The translations under genes were made by a program, and so were the position numbers. DNA of 55,816 nt from Priapulus caudatus (taxonomy: Eukaryota > Priapulida > Priapulimorpha > Priapulimorphida > Priapulidae): contig NW_014578178.1 in NCBI RefSeq assembly GCF_000485595.1, positions 43,709-99,524 on the forward strand, written 5' to 3'. Positions within the stretch are counted from its first letter, which is position 1. Every line of letters begins with the position of its first letter. This document shows positions 12,201 through 24,200 of this stretch, piece after piece. The notes below the pieces were generated by a model. The model did no database searches and was not told the DNA's origin. It worked only from the letters and a program-made list of their open reading frames with translations.

Positions 12201-15200
12201 CCAGTTCTTCCGCTTTGTTGGCGGTAGAAGCTTGGCATCACAAACACTGCTTAATTCGTTCTTCCACCAAACGATCTATACCTGGGAACCAGACCTTCTC
12301 GCATAACAAACTCTTGGTCTTGATGACACCGATGTCTGATGTGGGCCAGCTCGATTACTTGATGACGCAACAAAAACAGCAACACAGCCCGTGTTTCTCA
12401 ACACCTACCCGTTGAAGACTACAACTTCATCCTTCACCGTCAAATATGGAATGAATTCTCCATCTGCCAACTGCCCATGTTCAATTGCATGAATTAGCTT
12501 TTGTAACACAGCATCTTTCAAGGCGTGTTACTCTACGTCTTTCAAAGTGAGTGCACTCATTGTGCACATGTAACTTGTATAGTCCTCAGTAATATCTGTC
12601 GCTCCTGGTTGATCATCATGTCTGTACTCATGTAATCAGCAGAACTTTCGCCCTCTTTCCCTAGATGGTAGCTGAGAACACAAGGCAGCAACCGTAACCT
12701 CTATTGGTCAATCTTGGCAGATGCTTGTTTATGACTAGCAACTAACCCAGTCGGCAGCTTGTGGTCTGTTATAATATCAAAGTCACTACCATACCTGTAG
12801 AGATGAAAGTGTTTAGCGCTCTATACTAGTGTTAGTCCAGGACCTGGCTAAGATATGTATGCACATAATTTAGGAGAGGATATCTCAATTGTTTTAGGCT
12901 AATATGACCCCAAGGAACAACTTGGGATGTGTGCCAAAATCTCAATCCGGGGCGAACAGCCCCAAAATGTCCACGCCCTTGTAAAAATGACCACGCCCTT
13001 TTTCATCAGAAGTGCTACTACCGACATAGCTGTATCTTCTAAACCGTTGGAGCAACAGATATTTTGAGGTGCTCAAAATGTTCAGAATGGCCATTATATG
13101 TCTAGGGTGTCATAGAAGAGTGTAAAAGTGGATATTTCACGAGAAAATGGCCAAGGTCAACTTATTACCATACAAACAACTAATTACCTACATACTGGAA
13201 TTGCCATATATTTATTAACTTAAACTTTCCGGACTTAGATCAGAGTTAGAACATTTGTGTCTTCTATAGAGAGCTTAAATGTTTCAAAGATCAGCAGGGA
13301 AATTTCCCAACAGCCAACAATACAACTTTTAACACCACATTAGTACCGGTACTGTTTATGTGTCACGTAAACCAGGGTCAGGAACACGAAGAGTAACACA
13401 ACAGAGTCCACGTATGAGGATGATGAGCAGTGTTCATTCAGTGATAGGGTTTTTACAACAATCACCTCCCTTGCATTTGCAGTACTTGCAACACTTTATC
13501 CCAGCTACCCTGCAGGGACACCCATTCTTGCGAGAACACTTGCCGCACGTGCAAGGATCTGGCAGGCCATCGAGTTTTGAGAGGACAATCTCAGGGATTA
13601 ATAAACTGCCCCTTCTTACAAAACCATATGACTCGGCATTCATAATCAAAGTGGCATCTCTAAATGGGGCTTGGACCCACAGCTGCTGCTGATGATAGGC
13701 TCTATGGATATGTTTGCTTCCATTAGTTGAGGTGCATGTGGTTCTCTCAAAGTCCATCTTGAGGGCATTGCTATCAAATTCAGCGAGACGCAGGTCGTCA
13801 AATGTCTTCAGGTCTGTTGATGGTTTGAGACATTTGACCAAGAATGATTCCGCCAGTTGCATTGCACTTTCTGTTAGCTGTCGACAGTCGAAATTCAAGA
13901 TCAGAGTGGAATTTTCCGGTTTGCGGACAGCGTTCAGGGCTGAAAGTTTAGTTGATACTTTGCTGGTTGTATCGCACCCAGTCAGCGCATGGAGTGCTGG
14001 GAGACACTTAGACAGCTCGTCTCCCAGCGCTATGCAGATATCGTGGAGTGGTAATATTGATCTTTTCACTCCTGAGTTGCGGATGAGACAGGTCTTATAG
14101 GCCAAGATCTCTCCAATTGACTGTGATGTGGTATAACAGGCACACAAAGACATCTGTGTCTCCTGACCGGTGACTTAGAATGTCCTGCACATGGAACATC
14201 ATCCTCTCATCAGCTTCCTCATGTGTGCAGTTGAGCCAAGGAAATGGAGATGCACACCCAGCTGACACCATCCATGCCTGTGGTGATATACCAAGGTATA
14301 GAGGTTTGGTGCCTTGGTAATTGGTGGTGAGCCACTCAACATAGAATGCATGGAAAGCAGTTTTGCTGATGGAAGATGACCAAAAGTTCTCTAATACCAC
14401 TGGCACATTTTGGTTCGGTGATATCGCATCAAGGACAACCATTTCTTTTGACTTTCCTCTTCTCTCCCTCTCTCTATTCTTGATGCTGTCCTCTCTGTAA
14501 GCGTCGAAAACAATGTGGATCTCATCAGTTGTGCCCAGCTTTGGTGACCATAGATGTCAAGGCAATAGCAAAGTCATGGAATATCTTGACGGGCTGATCA
14601 AGCTTCTTTAACGGGACCTTTCTCACCAAGGCCATGAAGTCGATAACGATGGCGTGGGTGTGTGGGGAGGTTTCTGGCCCTTTTTTATCTATCAGTGGGC
14701 ACAACCTCAGCAGCTCAGTCCCAAATTGTGATTTGGTACTCTTTCTCAAGTACCCATCTTTGTCAACCAAGAAGAACGCAGAGTTGGTGATCTCATGCTG
14801 GAGTAGTTCTTCAACAGTGAACCGCCGGTGACACCCATACTCAATAAACATGAGAGCTTTGATTGTCTCATTTTTGATGTCTGCTTTGGGAGCCAAATTC
14901 AAGCTGGTCTTACTCTTAGAGGACCTAAACTTGATTTTGCTAATAGTTGAGTGTATCGATATCGACTTATTTCTGAGTTGATCATCGATAAATTTAGCAC
15001 ATGCAGCACTGCCCTCCTTGATACAGCGCAACAACTTGTCTACGTTTACGTCGGTCACAATTTCTTTAGTGAGAACATTCTTCAGCGCTACCTGGTCTTG
15101 TAGAAGGCTGCATACCTTCAAGAGATACCCCTCTATGTCTTGCACCATCCCAACTATCTTAGTTGCATTACTCGAGCTGAACTCGTGGTGAAGTGAGAGT

Positions 15201-18200
15201 TCTCCTTTGATATCATCCTTCATCTTCAGGCGGTCAACGTACTGGTCTTTTTATGCTTGATGATTCCCCACAGAGCAACGGCTTCCTTCTTCCTGGTGAC
15301 CCCAATTATCCCCCCCACACTTTGGCAGGGCGGTTGTAGCGCTGCTCTAGCGCCTGGTCAAAGTGCACTCCACTACCTTTCCTGGTGGTGTTCACGACAA
15401 ATCCACCGTTCATGTAGCAGTTGTAGAGGAGTGGGAACTTCGTAGAGGAGTATGCACATAATTTAGGAGAGGATATATCAACTGTTATAAATATATGGCA
15501 ATTCCAGTAAGTAGGTAGTTGTTTGTATGGTAATAAGTTGCCCTAATGGTTTTTAGCCATTTTCTCGTGAAATAACAAATTTCACACGCTTCTATGACCC
15601 CCCTAGGCATGTAATGGCCATTCTGAACATTTTGAGCACCTCCGAAAATCTGTAGCTCCAACGGTTTAGAAGATACAGCTATGTCGGTAGTAGCACTTTT
15701 GATGAAAAAGGGCGTGGTCATTTTCGGGCTGTTCGCCCCGGATAGAGATTTTGGCACACATCCCAAGTTGTTCCTTGGGGTCATATTAGCCTATAACAAT
15801 TGAGATATCCTCTCCTAAATTTTGTGCATACATATCTTAGCCTGGTCCTCTACTATGTTAACATCTCTCATTCTGGTTGCGAGTATCGCTGTTTTACGCT
15901 AGAAAATGCTCAGCTCCATTCTTGTTGTCTTCACGGTGGCTACACCTACTGGACTTGTGGCGGCTACTGCTTCTGAACACTTGCTAGGATAAAAATACCC
16001 CACTCTGCACACACTGGCCTGCAACCTCAACTGTACCATCTGTACCAACTGTACCTACTGTAACTGGACAAATCTGTACCATCTGTGTTTTGAATTCATG
16101 ATCACTGTCTGCAAACTCACATCTAAGACCAGTATTTCCATTGTCTGCATGTACAGCAAATGCTGGAAATGGTAATAGGCTGGCTGTCATTCTCTATTTG
16201 CTATTGAATCAGCACTGAGATGTACTGCATCTACTTATGCTTGTGCACGTAGGCTCAAGTATTGTGGGAAAGCAATCACCACAAGGCGTTTCTAGAACAA
16301 ACGACAGCTGTATTCATCCGACTAGGTGCGCATTCTAACATGGCTTTTCCGAAGAAGAGGTGCATTTGCTGCGTTTTTAACAGTCAAAGTTGTCTCTGGA
16401 TATTTATTGATCTGTTTTCAACCACCTTTCAGTTTCTCAATGCCAGAATATAGCTCTTGCCTGTAATGGCTCTTGATTCTCACGGGCTCTTGCCTCTAAA
16501 CACGAAATCAAACAAGTCAATTTTTGCTGATGACATTGGGCCAGGCCATTGTCAGAAACATCTTAAAGTTAATGGCAAGACCATAGATATCATATAACAC
16601 ATGTTATATGATATCTATGGGTAAGACAAATTTTGTGTTTTTGACAAGGGGTTCATGGTTTCCAAAAACACAGATGTTTAATATAATCGTAAAGTGTGAC
16701 ATTTATGAGATTGTCATAAATTGTACATAAATAAAAGATTGCAGTTAGTAAAACATAATGCATTGACTACACTACAGATTAGACACATGCATGCAATAAT
16801 TATCAAACATTTGTACCTCAAAATGTAGCTTCCCAATCTTGGGCCATAGAAATGAGTAGAGTAGAGCAGTACTTCCCCCTTCCACCTGTAAAGTGATAGG
16901 AATATATTGGTATGTGATTTACTCACACGAAATGTGCAATTATAGAACAGTAGCTATATTAATATATTACTATATATAGTAAGTACCTAAGATAAATGTG
17001 AAATTTTACAAGTGTGCAATGGCCATTGTAAAACCTTTAATTCGTTGAAGTTGCCAAGTAGGGATACGTGACTGAACACGTTCATAAAAGGTTCAATGGA
17101 ACAATCACACAAGTGAAATTGCAGAGTATTTGTGACATTTTATGACTGTAATTTGGCAGGTAATGTTGTCAAATTGGAGAACATCTTGACGAAATTTTCA
17201 CCTTTAACATATATGTCCTATGACCGCTCTAAATTCAACAAGGATTAACAGAGACAATGGCTAACACAGCTAGCTGATTACCCAGTGGCTAAACTCTCCC
17301 ATTTAGCGTTATTGTCACCTTATCAATTATGACAATAATAACTGATAATTGCTAGTGATGCATCACATAACTGATGTTCCACCCAGCTACATTATAATAT
17401 ACCAGGTGTATTAGGTCTATTTCCCCACTTAAAAAAATACTTCTTACCTTGTATACATCTATTCCACATGAATGAATCCCGATCAGGACACTGCCCAGAG
17501 TGCCCGTCTTTCGATCCTTTAGCTTGTGTAGGTTCATGTTGTGGGCAGCCCCCTCTCTTGATGCATCAATTATATATTGCACTTGTGCCTCTGCACGAGA
17601 AATGCCACGGTGTGACCGATGGATAACCGGTATGTGGGTGACAGCATAGTCTGGACCATGCAACAGTATCAACTGTGGGAATAAAACAAATATGACACTC
17701 AGTGACTCAGCTAATAGCAAATGACAAGCCCCACTAGCAGTATCTGCACCCAGCAACATAGGCAAACAGGGCAGTATAATATATAACTTATTTAAGCACA
17801 ACTTTGTGAAAAATGGTAAACATTATTGCAGTACAGCATCGCTGTTTGTCATTTACCATTGTATGTGTAGGAATTAAGTACGTACACAACTGAATGCAGT
17901 ACCTTAGCGTATTAAATAGAGTAATTAAAATAATATTCCAATTACAAATTTAGAAATCATCACAGCTAATCTGCAACATTAATATACTTCAACACGTTTT
18001 GAATGTCAAAGACATTGTTAACTGGTTTCGAGTTCAAAATAAAATCTGGTGTAGGTTACACTGCTCCAAACAGAGAGAATAAACAACTGAGGCACATGAT
18101 AACACACATTTTACAAGCTACATCTATCCAGTTTTTCCCCTACAATCAGTTATGTCCCTGCACCAATGCGCAAGCGCTCGGTCAGCCGCCATGCTACGTT

Positions 18201-21200
18201 GCTTTGTAATGGTACAAAAATGCCAGATAATTGGCCGCCATAAAAAGCAGGTGCTTTAAATTTCCGAGACAGTTTTCATTCCTTTATTGATGCTGAATGA
18301 ACAGGTGAGGCAGCACTCAAAGGACCAGCAAACTAGATGCAATTATAGCAGTATTATAGTCATCTGGCATGAAAGAATGCGAGCATGAGTCAGAGGCAGC
18401 TGGCCAGTACATACGTATGGCATATCCATAACCCCCCCCCAACAATATGTCCGTCCGGCCACAGATCACTCATACTTAAATGTGGTGTCTGATCAGTACA
18501 GCGCCATAGGCTATAATGCGACACCGCACACGATAATGCATTATCATGCTCAGAATTTCACATCCAAATATGTGCACTGGTATTTGACACAATTTTCTGC
18601 TGTAAAGATGCGTGCGGGTGCCCCAAGATGACATGTACACTGTCAACCATATGCCACTACTAGCCGTATGGTTGTTTTTATCCTCACCCAACTAGGCAGG
18701 TATAGTGCTGGGTCAAAGTATTGCCCCACGTGCTTGTCCTCATTGAAGTTGCCGAGGTCTGCTTGCAATGCATACGATGCTAGCAGATAGCACTGCTCCT
18801 CGTTACGCAGGTGTTGAGTGAACACTAAGTTACGTCGAAGTTGGAGGTAGTACAGGTATCGTGAAATCCTATCACTGAAAGTTCACAAATAAAGAAATTA
18901 TGAACTGTGCTGTCATTCAGCAGGATGATGTCTAAAGTCATGGATGCTGGGTGGCAAATTCGGTATATGTCTCTCTCTCTCGGTATGGCTTTTGTAATGC
19001 AATTTCCTGGCAACAATAGTGCAATTAAGGATACACTCATACATGCATCGTTATATATGGAGAAATAATCAGTGTCAGCATCTAGGCTAACACAATAGTG
19101 TCAGCCATTGAATAAGAATGAAAATGTAAAATTAATGAAATTTCACATAAACCCGTAAGTGCTTATTGTATCCTAACTTGTTTTTAAATTGGTATTTTTA
19201 ATATTTGCATCGGTGCATATGATTTGATTTAAACAATTTATAGATTTCATATTCAGGAAATAAGTCATTATAGTATAACCAGCTAGGACTACGAAGAAAT
19301 TTGTTATAGTTATCCTGCAATTTTTTTAAGTGTGACATGATACGTACGTGAGAAGCAGGTGATGATCCAGGTAAAACTGTACTTGTAGGTAGAACACAAC
19401 GGTTGGCTTTCCATTAGAATCTAGGCCCTAACAGTAAAAAACGGCAAGATTACAGTTACATATTGACAACATTTACATGATTTAGTAAGGTGACTGGTCA
19501 CAAGTTTTAACCGTTAAGCTCATGCACAGCTGAGCTTAATGTGTCTCTAATGTATGGGTTATGCTTCCTGTCCAGGGTTCTCCCCAGGATGAAATTCAAA
19601 CGGGGGGGGGAGATTTTCCAAACGGGGCGGAGGTAATTTAAACGGGGCGCAACGATTCAAACGGGGGGGGGAGATTTTCCAAACGGGGCGGGCGCGCCCC
19701 NNNNNNNNNNNNNNNNNNNNNNNNNTTATTGTGGTGGAATTTTCCAAACGGGGCGGAGGTAATTTAAACGGGGCGCAACGATTCAAACGGGGGGGGGAGA
19801 TTTTCCAAACGGGGCGGGCGCGCCCCGTTTGCGCAACGTGGGGAGAACCCTGCTGTCAGTCTGTGCTGACCACAACCACCACCACCACCACCTAGGCAGC
19901 AGCTTTTGTGGCACTCTTATGCCTGACAAGACTTTACCACTTTTTCACAATCAACAACAATCATGGTTTAAGGAGTGTTAAGCTGGGTTTACACTGTCAA
20001 CCTTTTTCTGGAAAAATTGATGAGCTGTTAAAGTGATTACGTCACAAATTTCTAGCACCATCAAGTAGTATATTTGTGTGTTATTTGTACAAAATAAAAT
20101 GTATAAAAATACAATTAGTGTTTCTGTTTACTTTTCATGCTTATATATACCTTCTTTACATGCCCTAATTTGCTGGTGAAAAACAGAGAGACGCCAGTAT
20201 CTGAACAGTACTGGGGGAATAGTGTTAGACAACAGAAATTACCAACTCGTCTAGATTTTTGCAAATTTAACCAAGGTAAAAACATTTTTATCAGGTGAGA
20301 GTTTGAGGATATATTTAGTAAGGTTAGTTCTTACTTTTAATGTAAAAAAATGGCAATTTTTTTTTTACAAATTTTACCATGGAAAATTTGTGACTTAGTC
20401 AATTTAAATTTTCCAATTATTCGACCGAAAATTGGCAGTAAAGTAACGTAAACGTAAATGTCTCGTTTGCAACTGGTTAATATCAACCAGTTGCAAGATA
20501 AGAACATGTACAATTTTTCCCGCAACTTTTTGTCTGCGAATTGATCATGTTTTTGCCACGCAGCCACTCGTAGTTCTAACAGTAGTGCCCGAAGTTTTCG
20601 CGAAAAAAAAGCGTATTCCGCGTAAATCGCGGAACGGGAAGAGAAAGCGGAAAACTCAGTCGTGAAAAAAGATTAGCGGACTAGGAGCCTAGAACACACT
20701 GTGCGATTTTCTACGCTGGCCGCTTGCGATCGATAAATACGGTGTGCGCGTCTCACGGCAGCGTATTTCGATCGCGATCCCATACGACCGGCTGATCGCT
20801 CGCATTCAACGCGTTCAACCGGTTTTTACGGTGGCGCAGAAGGCTCACCACAAATACAAATCCCACAACACAAATACAAATCCCACAACACAAATACAAA
20901 TACCGCAACACAAATGCAAATCCCGCAACACAAACGCAAACATCACAACACAAACGCAAACATCACAACACAAACGCAAACATCACAACACAAATGCAAA
21001 CGCCACAACACAAATGCAAACGCCACAACACAAATGCAAAATCCCACAACACAAATGCAAAAGCCACAACACAAATGACAAATCCAACATACACAATTAT
21101 GACACAAAGCCCAGCAAACACAATGGCGAAATTCCCAATGCCCAGCGCCCCCGAGACGTCCTGTAACTAGTTTGCTACTGAGGGCGAGCATTGTATCAGG

Positions 21201-24200
21201 AGTAGAATAATCAGGATACTCTTAGCACACTATCATCTACTCTGATATGTAAGTACAGTACAAGGAGCTGTACACACCCATTCACTCCCTCCAGCACACA
21301 CGCTATCTATCGCACGCTATATGACCTGGTAGAGAAGCTGGTAGAGGAGGAGGGGGAGAAGCACTAGGTGACGAAAAGAGGAGGGGGAGAAGGGCAGGTG
21401 GAAGAAGGAGGAGGGGGAGAAAGATGACTGGTGGAGAAAGGAGGAGAGGGGAGAACGGGATGGTAGGAGGGGGAGAAGCTAGGTGGAGAAGGAGAAAGGG
21501 GAAGAAGCTGCGTGGAGGAGGGGGAGAAGCTGGTAGAGAAAGGAGGGGGGAGAAGGTGGCTTGCTCCCCTCTTCACGCAGCTCTCCGGCCTCCTCCTTCT
21601 CCAACGCAGCTTGCTCCCGACCTCCTCCTTCTGCCACAGCACTTCTGCCCCCTCCTTCGCTGGCATAGCGCAGGGCTTCTGCCTTCTCCCCCTCCTCCTC
21701 CACACATCTGCGCCTTCATACGCCGCTCCTGCCTTCTGCATTACCAGCATATTCCCTTCTCCCCCCCCTCACGCAGCATATCTCCTTCTGCCGCCTCCTG
21801 CGCTCTCCGACGCAGCTGGATCTCCGCTCTCTCCTTGACTCGCAGCTAGCTTCTCCCCCCTCCTCCTTGCTCCTAGCGGGTCAGCTTGCTGGCCCTTCTC
21901 CCCCTGCCCTCTTTTCTTCTACACAGCTTTCTCCCGACTCTTCACAGACCGAGCTTCTGCCCTTCCTCCTTACTCCACGCAGCCTCTCCCCCTTCTGCCT
22001 CATCATCGAGTTTCTTTAGCATTCTGCAGGCCGCCTCGCTCCTTCTCTACCGAGCGGGTTCTCCGGTTCTCTGCCCCATCCTCCTCCTCCACAGCTTCTC
22101 GCTTCTCGGCCCCTCTCTTCCTGCCCACTCTCAGCTTCTCCACCTTCGCTCACTTCTCCACCGAGCTTCTCCGCGTTTCTCCGCCTCTCTGCGCTGGGTC
22201 TCACACCAGCTTCTCCCGCTCCTCCCTGTCTCACCAGCTTACCTCGCCCACACACTCTTCTCAGCACGACTAGAGACGCCGTTCTACCTCACCTCCTCCT
22301 TCTCACACCAGCTTCTCCCTCCTCCCTAATTCTCTAGTAACGCAGTTAACAGCTTCTCGTTACCGGCCATATAGCGTGATAGCATGTGTGCGGAGGGGGA
22401 GGGGTTAAGCGCTGTATAGCAATCAGGAGTAGATGATATGGAGTAAGAGTATCCTTGATTATCTACTCCTGACTACAATGCGCCGCAGTACGAAATCAGT
22501 ACAAGGCGGGCAGCGGGCAGGAGATTTTGCATTTGTGTTGTGGCGTTTTGTGCATTCTGTGTTGTGGGCGTTTGCATTTGTGTTGTGACGTTTGCTTTGT
22601 GTTGATGACGTTTGCATGTTGTGTTGTGGCGTTTGCATTTGTTGTTGTAGTTTGCATTTGTGTTGTTGATGTTTGCAGGATTTGGTTGTGGGTTGGTGGG
22701 GGCGTTTGCCATTTGTGTTGTGGCGTTTGACAGATTTGTGTTGTGATGTTTTGCATTTTGTTTGTGATGTTTGCATTTTTGTGTATGTGATGAGATTCAA
22801 TCTTTGTATGTATTGCGGAATAATGACTGCATTGTGTTGTGGATTTTGCCTCATTTGTGTTGTGGGATTTGCTAATTATGAGTAGAGTGAAGCCTTCTGC
22901 GCCACGCTGTAGGTTTTTCATAAGCGCTCTCCTCCAACGTAGAGAAGGAGGAGGGGAGTAAGCTGTGGGAAGAAGAAGGAGTCGCTAAGGGGAAGAGAAG
23001 CGGGGAAAATATCGGCACGAAAAGAGAAAGGATACAACCAGGGGGAGAAGCTGGTGAGAAGGGAGGAGGGGAGAAGCTGGTGAAGAGGGAAGAAGCCACC
23101 TCTCCGCCCCTCCTTCTCTACCTAGCTTCTCGGCCCCTCGCTCCGACACACCGCAAAGCTGTCTCAATCACCTACCTCCACCTTCTCATAGCAGCCGAGC
23201 TTCTCACACAGAAAACCAGTCCTCACACAGCGAGTATCACGGCAAATAAAAGTTACTCCCGCCTCCACAAACCACTACACATATAATACATGACTGCACA
23301 CAGAACTTCTCCACAGAGTAAAAACCTCCTCTTTCTCCACCAACACGCTTCTGATCTCCCCCGCTCGTACCTCTGCTTATCTCCCACACATTATGAACTC
23401 TACTCCAAAGGGACAAGCAACACCAAGTCACAACAAAAAGCCAAGAATCCTCAAGATATAAAACACGACTCTTCATACGCATACAAATACACCAGCGCGC
23501 CCAACAATGAACAATCGCGTTCGAACGCGATTGTCTTTTAGGCAGCCATCAAGTGTAGCAACAAAAGCTAGGAAACCACGTTGGAACCGGACGAGTGTGT
23601 GCAGCTAATACGCGCAACTCGTACGGCGTTCTAAATCTATTAGCTAGCGTATTCAAAACTATTCATGCATTCATCGCACCGCACATGTAATACCGCATGC
23701 GTATGTTGTTTTTGTTCTGGCTAAAGTCTATGCTTTCGAGTTTGCTGCGAGAAAATTTCGTTGCTGGACATGCTTAGATTTGTTAAATTGAATTGATCGA
23801 ATCATCACAATGCCGCCCGAACCAAAACGTAGCAGCAAATTAATTAAGGCATGAATTAAAAAAAATTAAGGCTTTTCTAAGCTTTTGGTGAAATTTAGAA
23901 TGGCGAAATTTTGAAAGCAGAAGAAAGCAGAATTTGAGATTTGTAAAGCAGAAGAAAGCAGAATTTGACATTTATAAAGCAGAAAACTTGAGGCCCTATC
24001 TAACAGCAATCAGGGGTGTGTCCTTCCACCCATGAGCAGAGCACGTTTTTGTTATCGGCGCCACGATGGCGCGAATTAATACATAAAAAAATGCCTATCC
24101 ACAGCGCGCGCGTAAAAACACTACGGGTCAAATCAGGGAATAATTTTCCCGGTATCGCATCGCAATTCGCGATGTATTTTCAGCCATTTGCTACGCATAT

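Larger units (their letters stand above)
12839..15849. mobile_element. 3.0-kb unit bounded by long inverted repeats, carrying a PIN-like/CXC gene
   Basis: Inverted repeats of 375 bp (12839-13213) and 361 bp (15489-15849) begin AGGACC.GGCTAAGATATG and include ATGACCCCAAGGAACAACTT and AAAGGGCGTGGTCATTTT-type blocks. Between them is a minus-strand gene fragment (13434-15223). The element could be a DNA transposon with this gene as its enzyme. Alternatively, it could be two related MITEs in opposite orientation around a gene fragment; the right copy looks like a complete MITE. No clean target duplication is visible. Confidence 0.6.
10098..16776 (-). mobile_element. Decayed Ty3/gypsy LTR retrotransposon within intron 7, with nested insertions
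   Basis: Similar LTR-like ends of about 290 bp lie at 10098-10382 and 16482-16776. The minus-strand 3' LTR begins TGTAGTG directly after a purine tract (AGAGGAGGAA, 10383-10394), as expected of a polypurine primer. RNase H and integrase remnants lie on the same strand between the LTRs. The element lies in the same orientation as the host gene and has been entered by a SINE/MITE-like repeat and by a 3-kb inverted-repeat unit. No clear target-site duplication remains. Confidence 0.7.
20820..22918. repeat. Large imperfect inverted repeat made of satellite-like arrays
   Basis: Left arm 20820 to about 21560 and right arm about 21580-22918 are reverse complements in the same order. Each has GGTTTTTACGGTGGCGCAGAAGG-like sequence, an array of units of about 20 bp (CACAACACAAATGCAAACGC), a spacer with GCATTGTA.TCAGGAGTAGA and GGATACTCTTA, and then a (GGAGAAGCTGGT.GAGAAGGAGG)n array. 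The arms differ in length and by many indels. The many open frames through it come from low complexity and are not genes. Confidence 0.75.

Noticed and set aside
12053..12415. 120-codon plus-strand frame
   Set aside because: It is the opposite strand of the gypsy integrase remnant, whose motifs read on the minus strand.
20744..21191. Frames rich in His-Asn-Thr or Cys-Val-Phe
   Set aside because: Translation of the 20-bp tandem array in different frames.
21364..22329. Pro/Ser-rich and Gly/Glu-rich frames up to 147 codons
   Set aside because: They lie in the GGAGAAGCTGG satellite array and have no domain or codon signal.
20848..22880. CRISPR array (regular 20-bp repeats)
   Set aside because: There are no unique spacers, the units are contiguous, and the genome is eukaryotic.
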